Of a stretch of 58,223 bases of DNA, positions 45,256 through 53,514 are shown piece by piece. Location of the stretch: the NCBI GenBank assembly GCA_020052975.1, contig JAGVOC010000287.1, positions 1 to 58,223 of the forward strand. Direction: 5' to 3'. The first letter of the stretch is position 1. The number at the start of each line of letters is the position of its first letter. This DNA comes from Desulfobacterales bacterium (GTDB lineage: Bacteria > Desulfobacterota > Desulfobacteria > Desulfobacterales > RPRI01). The position numbers and the translations under genes are program-made. Under the pieces are notes generated by a model. It ran no database searches. It saw only the letters and a list, made by a program, of their open reading frames with translations, and was not told the DNA's origin.

Positions 45256-46216
45256 TCAGAAAAAATTAATTGTTTCTCATGCACCTTTCTGCCATGACGG
45301 GAGTAAAATTTCAACCCGTAGTAATAACATTATGCTTGCGGCGCTTCCTGCCGTTCTCCATGGTTGCTATTTATACGGGTTACCTGCTGTCGGGGTTGTT
45401 GCTCTTTCCATTTCAACTGCAATAATCTGGGAATACCTGATAAACCTCTTGACCAAACGGCCGGCAACAATCGGAGATGGAAATGCAGCAGTAATCGGCA
45501 TGATGGTGGCAATGCTTTTTCCTGCAACAACCCCATGGTGGGCGGTTATTACAGGAACATTTGTTGCCATTGTTGTCGGAAAGCAGATATATGGAGGGAT
45601 TGGCGGAAACCCCTTCAATCCTGCTCTGATCGGGATTGCTATCCTGATGCTCTCATGGAAAAATATCTTTGATATAGATTATGCTTTATTAAATTATGAA
45701 TTTAATTTTGCCGCAGCATACCCGCTTGCCGCTCTGAAACATTACGGTGTATCCTCTGTTGACTCATTCAATCTTGCAGGCCTTTTGATGGGAAACCAGA
45801 CCGGCAGCATAGGCTCGGCATTCGGGCTTGCCCTTGCCTTCGGCGGATTATATCTCATCATCAGGGGGTTTATACGGTGGGAAATATCCTTTTCGTTTCT
45901 TGCCGCCCTTTTAATCACCTCTCTGATTTTTCAACTTTATGATAACGGCAAATATGCCGGTCCTTTATTCCATCTGTTAACAGGTAATACCCTTTTGGGA
46001 GCTTTTTTTCTTGCTACCGAAGATTCTTCATCCCCTGTCAACTTTATTCCCATGATTATATACGGAGCCGGCACGGGATTGATGGTTATGCTTATAAGAA
46101 ATATTGGTGGTCATGCTGATGGAGTGGTTTTTGCGATTCTTCTCATGAATCTCGCGAATCCGCTCATAGACAAGATAAGGCCAAAAGCCATGGGAAAGGT
46201 CAACAGCCATGCGTGA
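45248..46216 (+). CDS. rnfD: RnfD-like membrane subunit, FMN-Thr position replaced by Tyr
   Basis: This 322-aa NqrB/RnfD-family protein has about nine or ten membrane helices. It aligns well by eye with known RnfD: IMLAALPAV, GDGNAAVIGMMVAM, GKQIYGGIGGNPFNPALIG, LLTGNTLLGAFFLATE and GGHADGVVFAILLMN. The flavin-acceptor segment, (S/T)xATPL in relatives, reads AAAYPL with Tyr 158 where the FMN-bound Thr is expected. The ATG overlaps the rnfC stop by eight bases after a GGAGG. It otherwise looks intact in length and topology. Confidence 0.9.
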   Translation: MPNQKKLIVSHAPFCHDGSKISTRSNNIMLAALPAVLHGCYLYGLPAVGVVALSISTAIIWEYLINLLTKRPATIGDGNAAVIGMMVAMLFPATTPWWAVITGTFVAIVVGKQIYGGIGGNPFNPALIGIAILMLSWKNIFDIDYALLNYEFNFAAAYPLAALKHYGVSSVDSFNLAGLLMGNQTGSIGSAFGLALAFGGLYLIIRGFIRWEISFSFLAALLITSLIFQLYDNGKYAGPLFHLLTGNTLLGAFFLATEDSSSPVNFIPMIIYGAGTGLMVMLIRNIGGHADGVVFAILLMNLANPLIDKIRPKAMGKVNSHA

Positions 46217-46799
46217 AATGCTTAAAATGATAATAGTTCTGACCGCCTTATGCTCTTTTTCGGGCGGACTCCTTGCTGCACTCCGAAATGAAACTATGGA
46301 AAAGATTGAAAACCAGCAGCTTGAGTTTGTCAAAGGGCCGGCAATTCGCGAGATTTTAAAAGGATCAGCGAATGATCCGATTGCCGACCGTTTCAAAATC
46401 AAAGTCGGGGAAACCGAAAAAAGTTTCTTTGTGGGAAAATTCGACGGAAAAGCAGAAACCGTCGTCTTTGAATCCACAGGCAAGGGTTTTGGCGGAGACA
46501 TTGGCCTTATGCTTGGAGTTAATGTTGCAGACGACAAGATCGTAGGCATAGGCGTCACCACTCATAGTGAAACACCTGGAATTGGCTCAAGAGCCAAGAC
46601 AGACCCTCGTTTTGCAGCTCAATTCAAAGGACTTCCCCTTACCGGAGGTTTCAAGGTCAGAAAGGAGGGGGGGCAGGTCGATGCTATTTCAGGTGCTACT
46701 GTTACCTCAAAGGGTGTCGCAGTTGCTGTTACTGAAGCTGCAAAAATTTACACAAGTCTAAAACCACAGCTTGCAGAAAAATTGAGGGGATTCAAATAG
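46209..46799 (+). CDS. rnfG: Electron transport complex subunit RnfG, covalent FMN type
   Basis: This 196-aa protein has one N-terminal membrane helix (about 5-24) and a periplasmic FMN-binding domain. DAISGATVTS at 158-167 matches the flavinylation motif DxxSGAT, with Thr 164 as probable FMN acceptor. HSETPGIGS is also typical. An ApbE flavin transferase is needed but none is encoded in this window. The ATG overlaps the rnfD stop by eight bases. It is placed to exchange electrons with the five-haem cytochrome (inference). Confidence 0.93.
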   Translation: MREMLKMIIVLTALCSFSGGLLAALRNETMEKIENQQLEFVKGPAIREILKGSANDPIADRFKIKVGETEKSFFVGKFDGKAETVVFESTGKGFGGDIGLMLGVNVADDKIVGIGVTTHSETPGIGSRAKTDPRFAAQFKGLPLTGGFKVRKEGGQVDAISGATVTSKGVAVAVTEAAKIYTSLKPQLAEKLRGFK

Positions 46800-46809
46800 G
46801 GAGAAACAG

Positions 46810-47403
46810 ATGGCAAAGTCCGTAACTCAGGAATTTACAAAAGGATTGTGGACTGAAATTCCACCATTCCGGCTTGTGCTCGGCTTATGCCCGACACTTG
46901 CAGTTACAAAATCAGTTGAGAATGCAATTGGAATGGGCGTTGCCGTTATTTTCGTTCTAGTCGGCTCCAACGTGCTGGTTGCTATGCTGCGGAAAATTAT
47001 CCCTTCAAAGGTAAGGATTGCATGCTTCATCATTGTTGTTGCGACTTTTGTTACGGTTGTAGAACTCCTCATGCAGGCCTACACTTACCCGCTTTTTCTG
47101 AAACTGGGAATATTCATACCACTCATCGTTGTTAACTGCATTCCTCTCGGCCGCGCAGAAGCGTTTGCATACAAGAATGGAATCATACCTTCATTTGCAG
47201 ATGGTCTTGGCCTTGGAATAGGCTATGCGATGTCTTTAACGGTTCTTGCCGCTATCCGAGAGGTTTTCGGAAGCGGAACGTTTTATGGAAACCAGGTTTT
47301 CGGCCCTTCTTTTCAACCTTTTAATTTCATGGTGGAAGCGCCAGGTGCATTCGTGTGCCTCGGGCTCTTGCTTTGCGTAATGAATTTCATTGGCAAAAAA
47401 TAG
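46810..47403 (+). CDS. rnfE: Electron transport complex subunit RnfE
   Basis: This 197-aa membrane protein of the NqrDE/RnfAE family has six helices. It keeps the paired inverted-repeat cysteines, Cys 27 in LVLGLCPTLAVT and Cys 110 in LIVVNCIPLGRAEAFA, which with those of RnfA hold a 2Fe-2S cluster inside the membrane. GFGLGYxxx equivalent is GLGLGIGYAMSLT. It starts ten bases after rnfG and ends eight bases before rnfA. Confidence 0.95.
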   Translation: MAKSVTQEFTKGLWTEIPPFRLVLGLCPTLAVTKSVENAIGMGVAVIFVLVGSNVLVAMLRKIIPSKVRIACFIIVVATFVTVVELLMQAYTYPLFLKLGIFIPLIVVNCIPLGRAEAFAYKNGIIPSFADGLGLGIGYAMSLTVLAAIREVFGSGTFYGNQVFGPSFQPFNFMVEAPGAFVCLGLLLCVMNFIGKK

Positions 47404-47411
47404 GAGACATT

Positions 47412-47987
47412 ATGGGTGACTATGTTCTGCTTGTCATAAGCTGTGTACTTATAAACAATATATTGCTCATGCAATACCTCGGAAACTGTCCGTTCCTTGG
47501 AACGTCAAAGAAAATGGAGACGGCTGTCGGAATGGCAATGGCTGTTGTTTTTGTTCTCGTCCTGGCCGGAGCCATCACCTGGCTGACCGAGATGCTTGTT
47601 TTAAGAAAATTCGGGCTTGAGTACTTAAGGACAATGTCTTTCATACTTGTTATTGCTGCCCTTGTTCAGTTCGTGGAAATGTTTTTAAAGAAAAGTATCC
47701 CTGCCCTTTATGCAGGACTTGGCATCTTTCTTCCCCTTATTACAACAAACTGTGCGGTTCTGGGTGTTTGCCTGATAAATATCAAGGAAGAATATACCTT
47801 CATCGAATGTCTTGTATCTTCTTTCGGCTATTCTTCCGGATTCGGCCTTGCGCTGATACTTTTTGCAGGAGTACGTGAACGGATACTGCTTGCAAGGGTT
47901 CCAAAACCGCTTCAGGATACATCAATAGGGCTCGTGACTGCAGGGCTTCTTTCCCTTGCATTTTTTGCTTTCAAAGGCATGGCCTGA
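47412..47987 (+). CDS. rnfA: Electron transport complex subunit RnfA
   Basis: This 191-aa partner of RnfE has the same six-helix fold. Cys 26 (YLGNCPFLG) and Cys 114 (TTNCAVLGV) are conserved and complete the intramembrane 2Fe-2S site. ATG 47412 follows TAGGAGA; an earlier start in the frame overlaps rnfE and is unlikely. In most bacteria rnfB follows rnfA, but here the opposite-strand RluD-like gene ends eleven bases later and no rnfB is present. Confidence 0.95.
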   Translation: MGDYVLLVISCVLINNILLMQYLGNCPFLGTSKKMETAVGMAMAVVFVLVLAGAITWLTEMLVLRKFGLEYLRTMSFILVIAALVQFVEMFLKKSIPALYAGLGIFLPLITTNCAVLGVCLINIKEEYTFIECLVSSFGYSSGFGLALILFAGVRERILLARVPKPLQDTSIGLVTAGLLSLAFFAFKGMA

Positions 47988-47997
47988 TTACAGGTTC

Positions 47998-49011
47998 TTA
48001 GTATATGGTTTGTGGTTTTTTTTGACTTTTGCCTTCCGCCTTCTGCCTGTTTATCGCTTTCAGTGAATCTATAAGTTCTGCCATGTCATTAGGGATAGGT
48101 GCTTCAAACTCCATTGTCTTCTTTGTGGAAGGATGGCAGAATTTTATGCGCCAGGCATGAAGCATCTGCCTTTTAACCGATTTTAAGAGCTCGTGTTTCT
48201 CTTTATTATTTGTATCGGGCGCTTTAATCCTGCTGTGCCCATAGACCTGATCTCCTACAACCGGGTGTTTTATTGCAGAGCAGTGAACCCTTATCTGATG
48301 TGTCCGGCCTGTTTTTAAATCTATGCTTATAAGAGAAACGCCACCTAAACGCTCTACGACTTTCCAGTACGTTTCAGCAATTCTTGGTTTGCGGGTTACA
48401 ACAGACATTTTTTTTCTGTCTGCAGTATGTCTTCCGATCGGAAGCACAATCGAACCGGAATCCAGTTCCATACTCCCATGAACAAGAGCCACATATTTTT
48501 TTTTGATTTTTCTTTCCTTGAATTGAAAAGAGAGAAAAGCGTGTGCGGAATCGTTTTTCGCGGCTACAAGGACTCCCGATGTGTCTTTGTCCAACCTGTG
48601 AACAATCCCAGGCCTCATTTCACCGCCGATTCCGGCAAGGTCGTGGCAATGAAACAAAAGGGCATTGACAATGGTACCTGAATAATGGCCCGGAGCAGGA
48701 TGAACAACAATACCAGGTGGCTTGTTAATGACTATGATATCTGAATCCTGATAAAGGATATCGATTTCGATAGGTTCAGGAGCGTAGCAAACCGGATCAG
48801 GGTCTGGAATTGTCCCAAATATTTTATCGCCAAGCCTTACCCTGTATCCGGGTTTTTTCAGATTATGCTGAACCAATATATTGCCTTTCTGGATCAGAGA
48901 AGCAGCAAGGGATCTGGAACAGGAAGGGAGAAATGAAGAGACAACTACATCAAGACGTTTTCCGGAATCGGATTTGTCCACGCAAATGGTAAAGTCTTTC
49001 CTGCCGGGCAT
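47998..49011 (-). CDS. RluD-family rRNA/tRNA pseudouridine synthase
   Basis: This 337-aa enzyme has an N-terminal S4 RNA-binding domain (about 15-75) and an RluA-family catalytic domain with HRLDKDTSG, whose Asp is the nucleophile, and KTGRTHQIRVH later. This type modifies 23S rRNA (RluD: U1911, U1915 and U1917 in E. coli) or tRNA; I favour RluD by the S4 domain and length but cannot exclude a paralogue. It converges on rnfA and stands six bases downstream of the carD-like gene. Confidence 0.9.
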   Translation of the reverse strand: MPGRKDFTICVDKSDSGKRLDVVVSSFLPSCSRSLAASLIQKGNILVQHNLKKPGYRVRLGDKIFGTIPDPDPVCYAPEPIEIDILYQDSDIIVINKPPGIVVHPAPGHYSGTIVNALLFHCHDLAGIGGEMRPGIVHRLDKDTSGVLVAAKNDSAHAFLSFQFKERKIKKKYVALVHGSMELDSGSIVLPIGRHTADRKKMSVVTRKPRIAETYWKVVERLGGVSLISIDLKTGRTHQIRVHCSAIKHPVVGDQVYGHSRIKAPDTNNKEKHELLKSVKRQMLHAWRIKFCHPSTKKTMEFEAPIPNDMAELIDSLKAINRQKAEGKSQKKPQTIY

Positions 49012-49017
49012 ATTTAT

Positions 49018-49578
49018 TTAAGTGCTTTGGCTTTCCTGGACAAATAAAGATTCGATTTCAGAAAATATTTTAGCCTCGGTTGTATTTCTTGCTGTTGAAA
49101 GTTCTTTGACTAAAAGAGTTTGGGCTGTGTCGAAAAGTTTTCTTTCTCCAAAGGAGAGATCTTTTGTAAGTTTTAAAAGATAAAGGTCCCTGAAAACTTC
49201 TGCAACATCATACAGTGAACCGGTCTTGATTTTATCCATATAATCCCTGTATCGCCGGTTCCATGTCTGACTGTCAACAGAATTTACTTTCTTGCTTTTC
49301 ATAAACTCATAAATCTTGGAAACTTCCCTTTCACTGATAACGTCCCTTAACCCAACCGATTCAACGTTCCATGTCGGAATCATGATAACCATGCCGTTTT
49401 CAAGAACCTTGATTATATAAAATTCATGCTTTTCGCCGTTTACTGTCTTGTTTTCTATTGCTTCGATCCGGCCAACTCCGTGAGCCGGATACACGGCGAG
49501 ATCACCTACACGGAATTCACGCACTTCTTTCCTGATTACCTGTACCTTAACCTGTTTACCGTTTAGTTTTGCACTCAT
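49018..49578 (-). CDS. CarD/CdnL family transcription regulator
   Basis: This 186-aa protein has an N-terminal Tudor-like RNA polymerase interaction domain (FRVGDLAVYPAHGVGRIEAIE, about 20-75) and a helical C-terminal domain with a conserved Trp in SQTWNRRYRDYMDKI. CarD-like proteins bind the RNA polymerase beta subunit and stabilise open complexes, often at rRNA promoters. About 18 extra residues precede the domain. Probably co-transcribed with the RluD-like gene. Confidence 0.93.
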   Translation of the reverse strand: MSAKLNGKQVKVQVIRKEVREFRVGDLAVYPAHGVGRIEAIENKTVNGEKHEFYIIKVLENGMVIMIPTWNVESVGLRDVISEREVSKIYEFMKSKKVNSVDSQTWNRRYRDYMDKIKTGSLYDVAEVFRDLYLLKLTKDLSFGERKLFDTAQTLLVKELSTARNTTEAKIFSEIESLFVQESQST

Positions 49579-49694
49579 ATTTTTTTATTGCCGATACTCC
49601 ATCATCCAAAGATTATTAAAAAGATAATAAGTCCCTTTATCATTTACATCAATTTAAGTATGTCTAACACACTTTTCACGAACAAGCAAATAAA

Positions 49695-49728
49695 AAAGGA
49701 TTGGCGTCACTGGACACGCCAATCCTTT
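49695..49728 (-). terminator. Rho-independent terminator of the prs-rplY-pth operon
   Basis: AAAGGATTGGCGT and ACGCCAATCCTTT pair perfectly over 13 bases around an 8-base loop. On the minus strand TTTTTTATTTG follows, a good T-run. On the plus strand the tail TTATTATTATT is weaker, so it may be partly bidirectional. It lies 328 bases beyond the pth stop because a repeat element intervenes. Confidence 0.85.
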
Positions 49729-49802
49729 ATTATTATTGAGCTTAAGAACAGCGGGCTGCATAAGCAAAGGTATAATAAACAACGCCACGACTTTTTAATA
49801 TC

Positions 49803-50000
49803 TTAGAGACCTTTGAAGAATATCCGATTTTGCTCAAGTTCAAGGAAGGCGAGAATTTTAACCGCAGGAATACATCGAAGTATTTTGAGGATAGCGCTAT
49901 CGCTTCACTTTGTGCCGAAATTTGACCCTGACGCAGGCACGTTAGTGAAGCTTCAGCGCTAATCGGGCAAAAGGGGGTATTATGCAAAGGTTTCTCTTAA
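49803..50000. mobile_element. 198-bp MITE-like element of the CTTTGCATAA family
   Basis: The left end TTAGAGACCTTTGAAGAATA and the reverse complement of the right end TTAAGAGAAACCTTTGCATA are similar terminal inverted repeats. Inside are short palindromes such as GATAGCGCTATC. There is no transposase. Related end words occur at 13300-13369 and 14016-14030. It lies between pth and its terminator. Mobility is inferred from structure alone. Confidence 0.65.
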
Positions 50001-50055
50001 TCATCGGTTTAACAGCTTGTACTGCAGAACCGATTGCATATACATCTTCTGATTA

Positions 50056-50652
50056 CTAACTTTCAGTTATGTTCTTGTTTTCGTTAAACCTGTTCATTCC
50101 TTCTGTAATTCCATTACAAAGGATCTTAACAACGGCATCCCGGGCCCTTTTGATAATCTGGTCAAGCACATCCTTTTCATTATTACTGAATCTTCCAAGA
50201 ACATAGTCTGAAGTGCTACTCCCGGTTTCGGAACGCCCGACACCCATGCGAAGCCTTGGAATATATTCGCCGCCAAAGGCATCTATTATTGATTTCATAC
50301 CTTTGTGACCGCCAGACCCACCTTTCTCATTTATTTTTAATCTTCCAAAGGCAAGATCTATATCATCATAAATGATCAGCATGTTCTCGCATAATATTTT
50401 GTAATAACTGGATAAGTTTTGAATAGGAGGACCGCTCCGGTTCATAAAAGCCATCGGTTTTACCAGAATAACCTCAATGCCTTCAATTGCACCGCGCCCA
50501 TATGAAGCATCGAACTTCTTTTTCTCAACCGGAATCGAAAACTCACCTGAAAGAGCATCTACTACCATAAACCCGATATTATGACGGGTCTGAGCATAGA
50601 CATCACCCGGATTTCCTAATCCGGCAACAAGCCGGATATTTTTTTCTGACAT
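50056..50652 (-). CDS. pth: Peptidyl-tRNA hydrolase
   Basis: This 198-aa enzyme releases tRNA from prematurely ended peptidyl-tRNA. It has AGLGNPGDVYAQTRHNIGF with the catalytic His near 24, KPMAFMNRSG, IYDDIDLAFG with the conserved Asp, and GGSGGHKGM. Length is normal. It follows rplY by 27 bases and ends the leftward prs operon. The transcript probably runs through the repeat element to the hairpin at 49695. Confidence 0.96.
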   Translation of the reverse strand: MSEKNIRLVAGLGNPGDVYAQTRHNIGFMVVDALSGEFSIPVEKKKFDASYGRGAIEGIEVILVKPMAFMNRSGPPIQNLSSYYKILCENMLIIYDDIDLAFGRLKINEKGGSGGHKGMKSIIDAFGGEYIPRLRMGVGRSETGSSTSDYVLGRFSNNEKDVLDQIIKRARDAVVKILCNGITEGMNRFNENKNITES

Positions 50653-50679
50653 AGAATTATTATTTTTCCGGCTAGTTCA

Positions 50680-51348
50680 TCATTCCTTTTCGCCGGCTTT
50701 CGCTTCTTCCTTGGCCGGGACGGCTTCTTCCTCAACCTCTTCTTCCGAAACCTTTTCTTCGACCTTTGTTGCAAGGACCGTAACTACCGTATAATTCACA
50801 TCAGCGGGGATTTCAACACCTTCAGGAAGCGCTATGTCACGGACATGGACAGCATCGCCGACGTTAAGTTCTGTTATATCAATCTCGATTGACTTCGGTA
50901 TTCCCAGAGGCAGACATAATACTTCGATTTCCCTGCTTATTACCTGGAGCATACCGCCAAAATCAACCCCTTTTGCAATCCCTCGAGTCACGACAGGAAC
51001 TTTTACCTTAATTTTTCTATCCATAGCAATTTCATAGAAATCAACGTGCAAATATTTCCGTGAAACAGGATGGATTTGCAATTCCTTGATCATAGCGGTT
51101 CGGGTAGATACCCCTCCGTTTTGAATCTCAAGGCTTAAAATAGCCTGCCCGACATTTGTCTTTTTTAATATATTCTCCAGATCCTTAACGGAAACCGAAA
51201 GTAAAACAGACTCCTTTCCAGGGCCATATATAACGGCCGGGACTTCTCCTTCCCTTCGCAATACTCTGGCCGGGCTGTTGCCGACAGATTTTCTTACTTT
51301 TGCTTTAAGCTGTATTGACTCCAAGAGTTTTTCCTCCTTGATATACAT
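50680..51348 (-). CDS. rplY: 50S ribosomal protein L25, general stress protein Ctc form
   Basis: This 222-aa protein is the long, two-domain form of L25: an N-terminal 5S rRNA-binding barrel (residues ~1-100) and a C-terminal TL5/CTC beta domain to about 195, then an acidic Glu/Ala/Lys tail (EEVEEEAVPAKEEAKAGEKE). It lies between prs and pth, a conserved arrangement. The frame starts at 51348; a later start at the LESIQLKAKV stretch could be real, because L25 usually begins there. Confidence 0.94.
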   Translation of the reverse strand: MYIKEEKLLESIQLKAKVRKSVGNSPARVLRREGEVPAVIYGPGKESVLLSVSVKDLENILKKTNVGQAILSLEIQNGGVSTRTAMIKELQIHPVSRKYLHVDFYEIAMDRKIKVKVPVVTRGIAKGVDFGGMLQVISREIEVLCLPLGIPKSIEIDITELNVGDAVHVRDIALPEGVEIPADVNYTVVTVLATKVEEKVSEEEVEEEAVPAKEEAKAGEKE

Positions 51349-51356
51349 ATTATGAT

Positions 51357-52304
51357 TTATACAAACAGAGAAGTCACCGAATCGCCTCTGTAGCTGCGGA
51401 TTATTGCCTCCCCGACCAGTTTCGATATTGATAATACCTTGAATTTATCACATTGAGATGCTTCTTTACTTAAAGGTATTGTATCAGTAACAACCATGCT
51501 CTTTAAAGCCGAATCTTTAATTCTCTGTATTGCCGCACCGGACAAAACCGGATGAGAGCAGCATGCATGAACCTCTTTTGCACCATTTTCAACAAGAGCA
51601 CCCGATGCCTCCGTGAGAGTGCCTGCCGTATCAACCATATCATCAACTATTACAGCAATCTTTCCTCGGACATCACCTATGACTGACATCGCCTTTGCCT
51701 TGTTGGGACCCTCCCTGCGCTTATCAATTATAGCCAGATCACAGTTTAAACGTTTAGCATAAGCCCTTGCGCGCTCTGCGCCCCCTGCATCCGGAGAAAT
51801 TATCACAAGATTATCCCTGAAACTCGTCATGATATAGTCAATCAGAACAGGGGCAGCAAACAAATTATCAACGGGAATATTAAAAAATCCCTGAATCTGT
51901 CCCGCATGCAAATCCATTGTAATAACCCTGTTTGTTCCGGCAATAGTTAGAAGGTCTGCTACCAGTTTTGCGCTTATAGGAACACGGGGTGCCACTTTCT
52001 TATCCTGCCGGGAATAGCCGTAATAAGGTATAACTGCGGTTATTCTTCTTGTTGAAGCGCGTTTGAAAGCATCAATCATAAGCAGCAACTCAACAAGGTT
52101 GTCATTTACGGGAGAACAAGTTGATTGTATTATAAAAACATCCTTTGACCTGACGTTCTCATTTATTTCAATCTGTATCTCACCATCGCTGAAAGTCTTG
52201 ACCTTGGCTCCTCCCAGCGGCATTTGAAGATAACTACAGATTTTACTTGATAGCCCGGGATTTGAGTTTCCCGAAAAAATCACATAATCACTCATTTTAT
52301 CCAC
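51357..52304 (-). CDS. prs: Ribose-phosphate pyrophosphokinase
   Basis: This 315-aa enzyme makes PRPP from ribose 5-phosphate and ATP for nucleotide, His and Trp synthesis. Seen are [17 protein letters not shown], the ATP flexible-loop region, [18 protein letters not shown] and the PRPP site [11 protein letters not shown]. Length matches class I enzymes. It lies between tRNA-Gln and rplY, all leftward. ATG 52304 is open at once from the frame; the first residues MDKMSDY offer a second start two codons later. Confidence 0.96.
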   Translation of the reverse strand: MDKMSDYVIFSGNSNPGLSSKICSYLQMPLGGAKVKTFSDGEIQIEINENVRSKDVFIIQSTCSPVNDNLVELLLMIDAFKRASTRRITAVIPYYGYSRQDKKVAPRVPISAKLVADLLTIAGTNRVITMDLHAGQIQGFFNIPVDNLFAAPVLIDYIMTSFRDNLVIISPDAGGAERARAYAKRLNCDLAIIDKRREGPNKAKAMSVIGDVRGKIAVIVDDMVDTAGTLTEASGALVENGAKEVHACCSHPVLSGAAIQRIKDSALKSMVVTDTIPLSKEASQCDKFKVLSISKLVGEAIIRSYRGDSVTSLFV

Positions 52305-52331
52305 GCATATTTGTTTGTTTGATCCTAATCC

Positions 52332-52406
52332 TGGTTGGGGCGGGAGGATTCGAACCTCCGGATGCAGGAACCAAAATCCTGTGTCTTACCGCTTGACGAC
52401 GCCCCA
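52332..52406 (-). tRNA. tRNA-Gln (anticodon TTG)
   Basis: On the minus strand the sequence starts TGGGGCGTCGTCAAG and folds into a cloverleaf: acceptor TGGGGCG/CGCCCCA, anticodon stem CAGGA/TCCTG around loop TTTTGGT (anticodon TTG), T arm GGAGG-TTCGAAT-CCTCC, discriminator A and an encoded CCA end. It sits between ispE and prs. Confidence 0.97.
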
Positions 52407-52414
52407 GTGTCAGG

Positions 52415-52512
52415 TATTAAAATAACAAAATTCGAATTTCGTACTTCGATGTCCGGTGTCCGATATTCTGCCACTTGAACCTTCGACCCCTCGAATCCTT
52501 GACCCCTTTTTC
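52415..52512. repeat. Word-repeat stretch between ispE and tRNA-Gln
   Basis: The words AAATTCGAATTTCGTACTTC, GATGTCCGGTGTCCGATATT and CCCCTCGAATCCTTGACCCC follow one another. They match, partly inverted, the stretches at 31902-32044 and 35782-35935. No gene lies here. Confidence 0.6.
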
Positions 52513-53346
52513 TTAACATATTATATCAGCAAGAAAAACCCGCCACTTGCAATTCATTGAAAGGGCATTATTTGCTCTTATGGCGCTGTCATAATCAGGG
52601 AAAAGGCCGAATACAGACGACCCGCTTCCCGACATAAGAGCCCCTTCCGCCCCCTTTTTTAATAAAGCCTCTTTAACTTCATTAATTTCAGGGTGCCTTG
52701 AAGCAGTGACGGATTCAAGATCATTGCAAAGAAGCTCTGGATCAAATTCCCGTTCAAAGGGGCTATTTTTAAGTTTTTTTTTACAATTTGTCAATCTCAA
52801 ATTCAGATTATTATATATATCTTTAGTTGAAACACCAAATCCGGGGTATATAATAAGGATCTTATAGGGTATTTTCATAGGATATTCTTCCAACTTGTCT
52901 CCTATCCCTGTCGCCAGTGCAGGTTTTTTAAATAAAAAAAATGGAACATCAGCGCCAATTTCAAGCCCCATTTTCATAATTTCACTTAAAGGAAATGGAT
53001 TGCCAAAAAAGTTGTTTAATCCCGATAAAACAGCCGCAGCATTGCTGCTTCCACCTCCAAGCCCTGCCCCTGCTGGTATTTTTTTATCAATATATATTCT
53101 AACCCCTTCTTTTTTATCGAGTTTTTTTAAAAAAAGATCTGCAGCCCTGTAAGCATGGTTCTTCTCATCAGATGGAATTTCAGGATCGGTACAAGAGACG
53201 GATATATTTTGATAGCCCATATCAATTGACAATATATCATAGAGAGTTACGCAACACATCAGAGTCAAAAGCTCATGGTAGCCATCCGGCCTTTTTCCCG
53301 AAACGTGCAGAAACAGGTTTATCTTTGCGGGTGATTGTATTTCCAA
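52513..53346 (-). CDS. ispE: 4-diphosphocytidyl-2-C-methyl-D-erythritol kinase
   Basis: This 277-aa GHMP kinase of the non-mevalonate isoprenoid pathway has SPAKINLFLHVSGKRPDGYHE at the start, the ATP loop PAGAGLGGGSSNAAAVL, and GALMSGSGSSVFGLF near the end. The start is a TTG at 53346, supported by AAGGGA upstream and by the family's N-terminus. ispE, tRNA-Gln and prs read in the same direction. Confidence 0.95.
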   Translation of the reverse strand: MEIQSPAKINLFLHVSGKRPDGYHELLTLMCCVTLYDILSIDMGYQNISVSCTDPEIPSDEKNHAYRAADLFLKKLDKKEGVRIYIDKKIPAGAGLGGGSSNAAAVLSGLNNFFGNPFPLSEIMKMGLEIGADVPFFLFKKPALATGIGDKLEEYPMKIPYKILIIYPGFGVSTKDIYNNLNLRLTNCKKKLKNSPFEREFDPELLCNDLESVTASRHPEINEVKEALLKKGAEGALMSGSGSSVFGLFPDYDSAIRANNALSMNCKWRVFLADIIC

Positions 53347-53365
53347 ATAATATCCCTTTATATAA

Positions 53366-53447
53366 GAATACAGGAGTCAGAATACAGAATACAGAAGAAA
53401 AACAATACCATGGTTATTCTGGATCCTGACTCCAGGCTCCTGTATTC
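53366..53447. repeat. Inverted repeat upstream of ispE
   Basis: GAATACAGGAG at 53366-53376 pairs perfectly with CTCCTGTATTC at 53437-53447. The inner part repeats CAGAATACAGAATACAGA and CCTGACTCCAGG. It lies between the protease stop and the ispE start on the minus strand and belongs to the same class of word-like repeats as the other stretches. Confidence 0.6.
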
Positions 53448-53514
53448 TCATGCTTCGTTGTGCCAGCTTCGGGTATGGGTGTTAGTAACAAAGAAAGAGC
53501 AAGGTTATAGTTAC

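Larger units (their letters stand above)
49579..50055. other. Intergenic region between pth and carD-like gene
   Basis: No gene is supported. The region has AT-rich sequence upstream of the carD-like gene, a strong hairpin terminator at 49695-49728, and a 198-bp repeat element at 49803-50000 placed between the pth stop and that terminator. Two small open frames across it are artefacts of the repeat and the terminator. Confidence 0.7.

Noticed and set aside
47988..48000. Possible decayed rnfB after rnfA
   Set aside because: Only eleven bases separate rnfA from the convergent gene, so there is no room for even a remnant.
49742..49987. 81-aa leftward frame between pth and the carD-like gene
   Set aside because: It is an accidental frame across the 198-bp repeat element with no ribosome site and no family resemblance.
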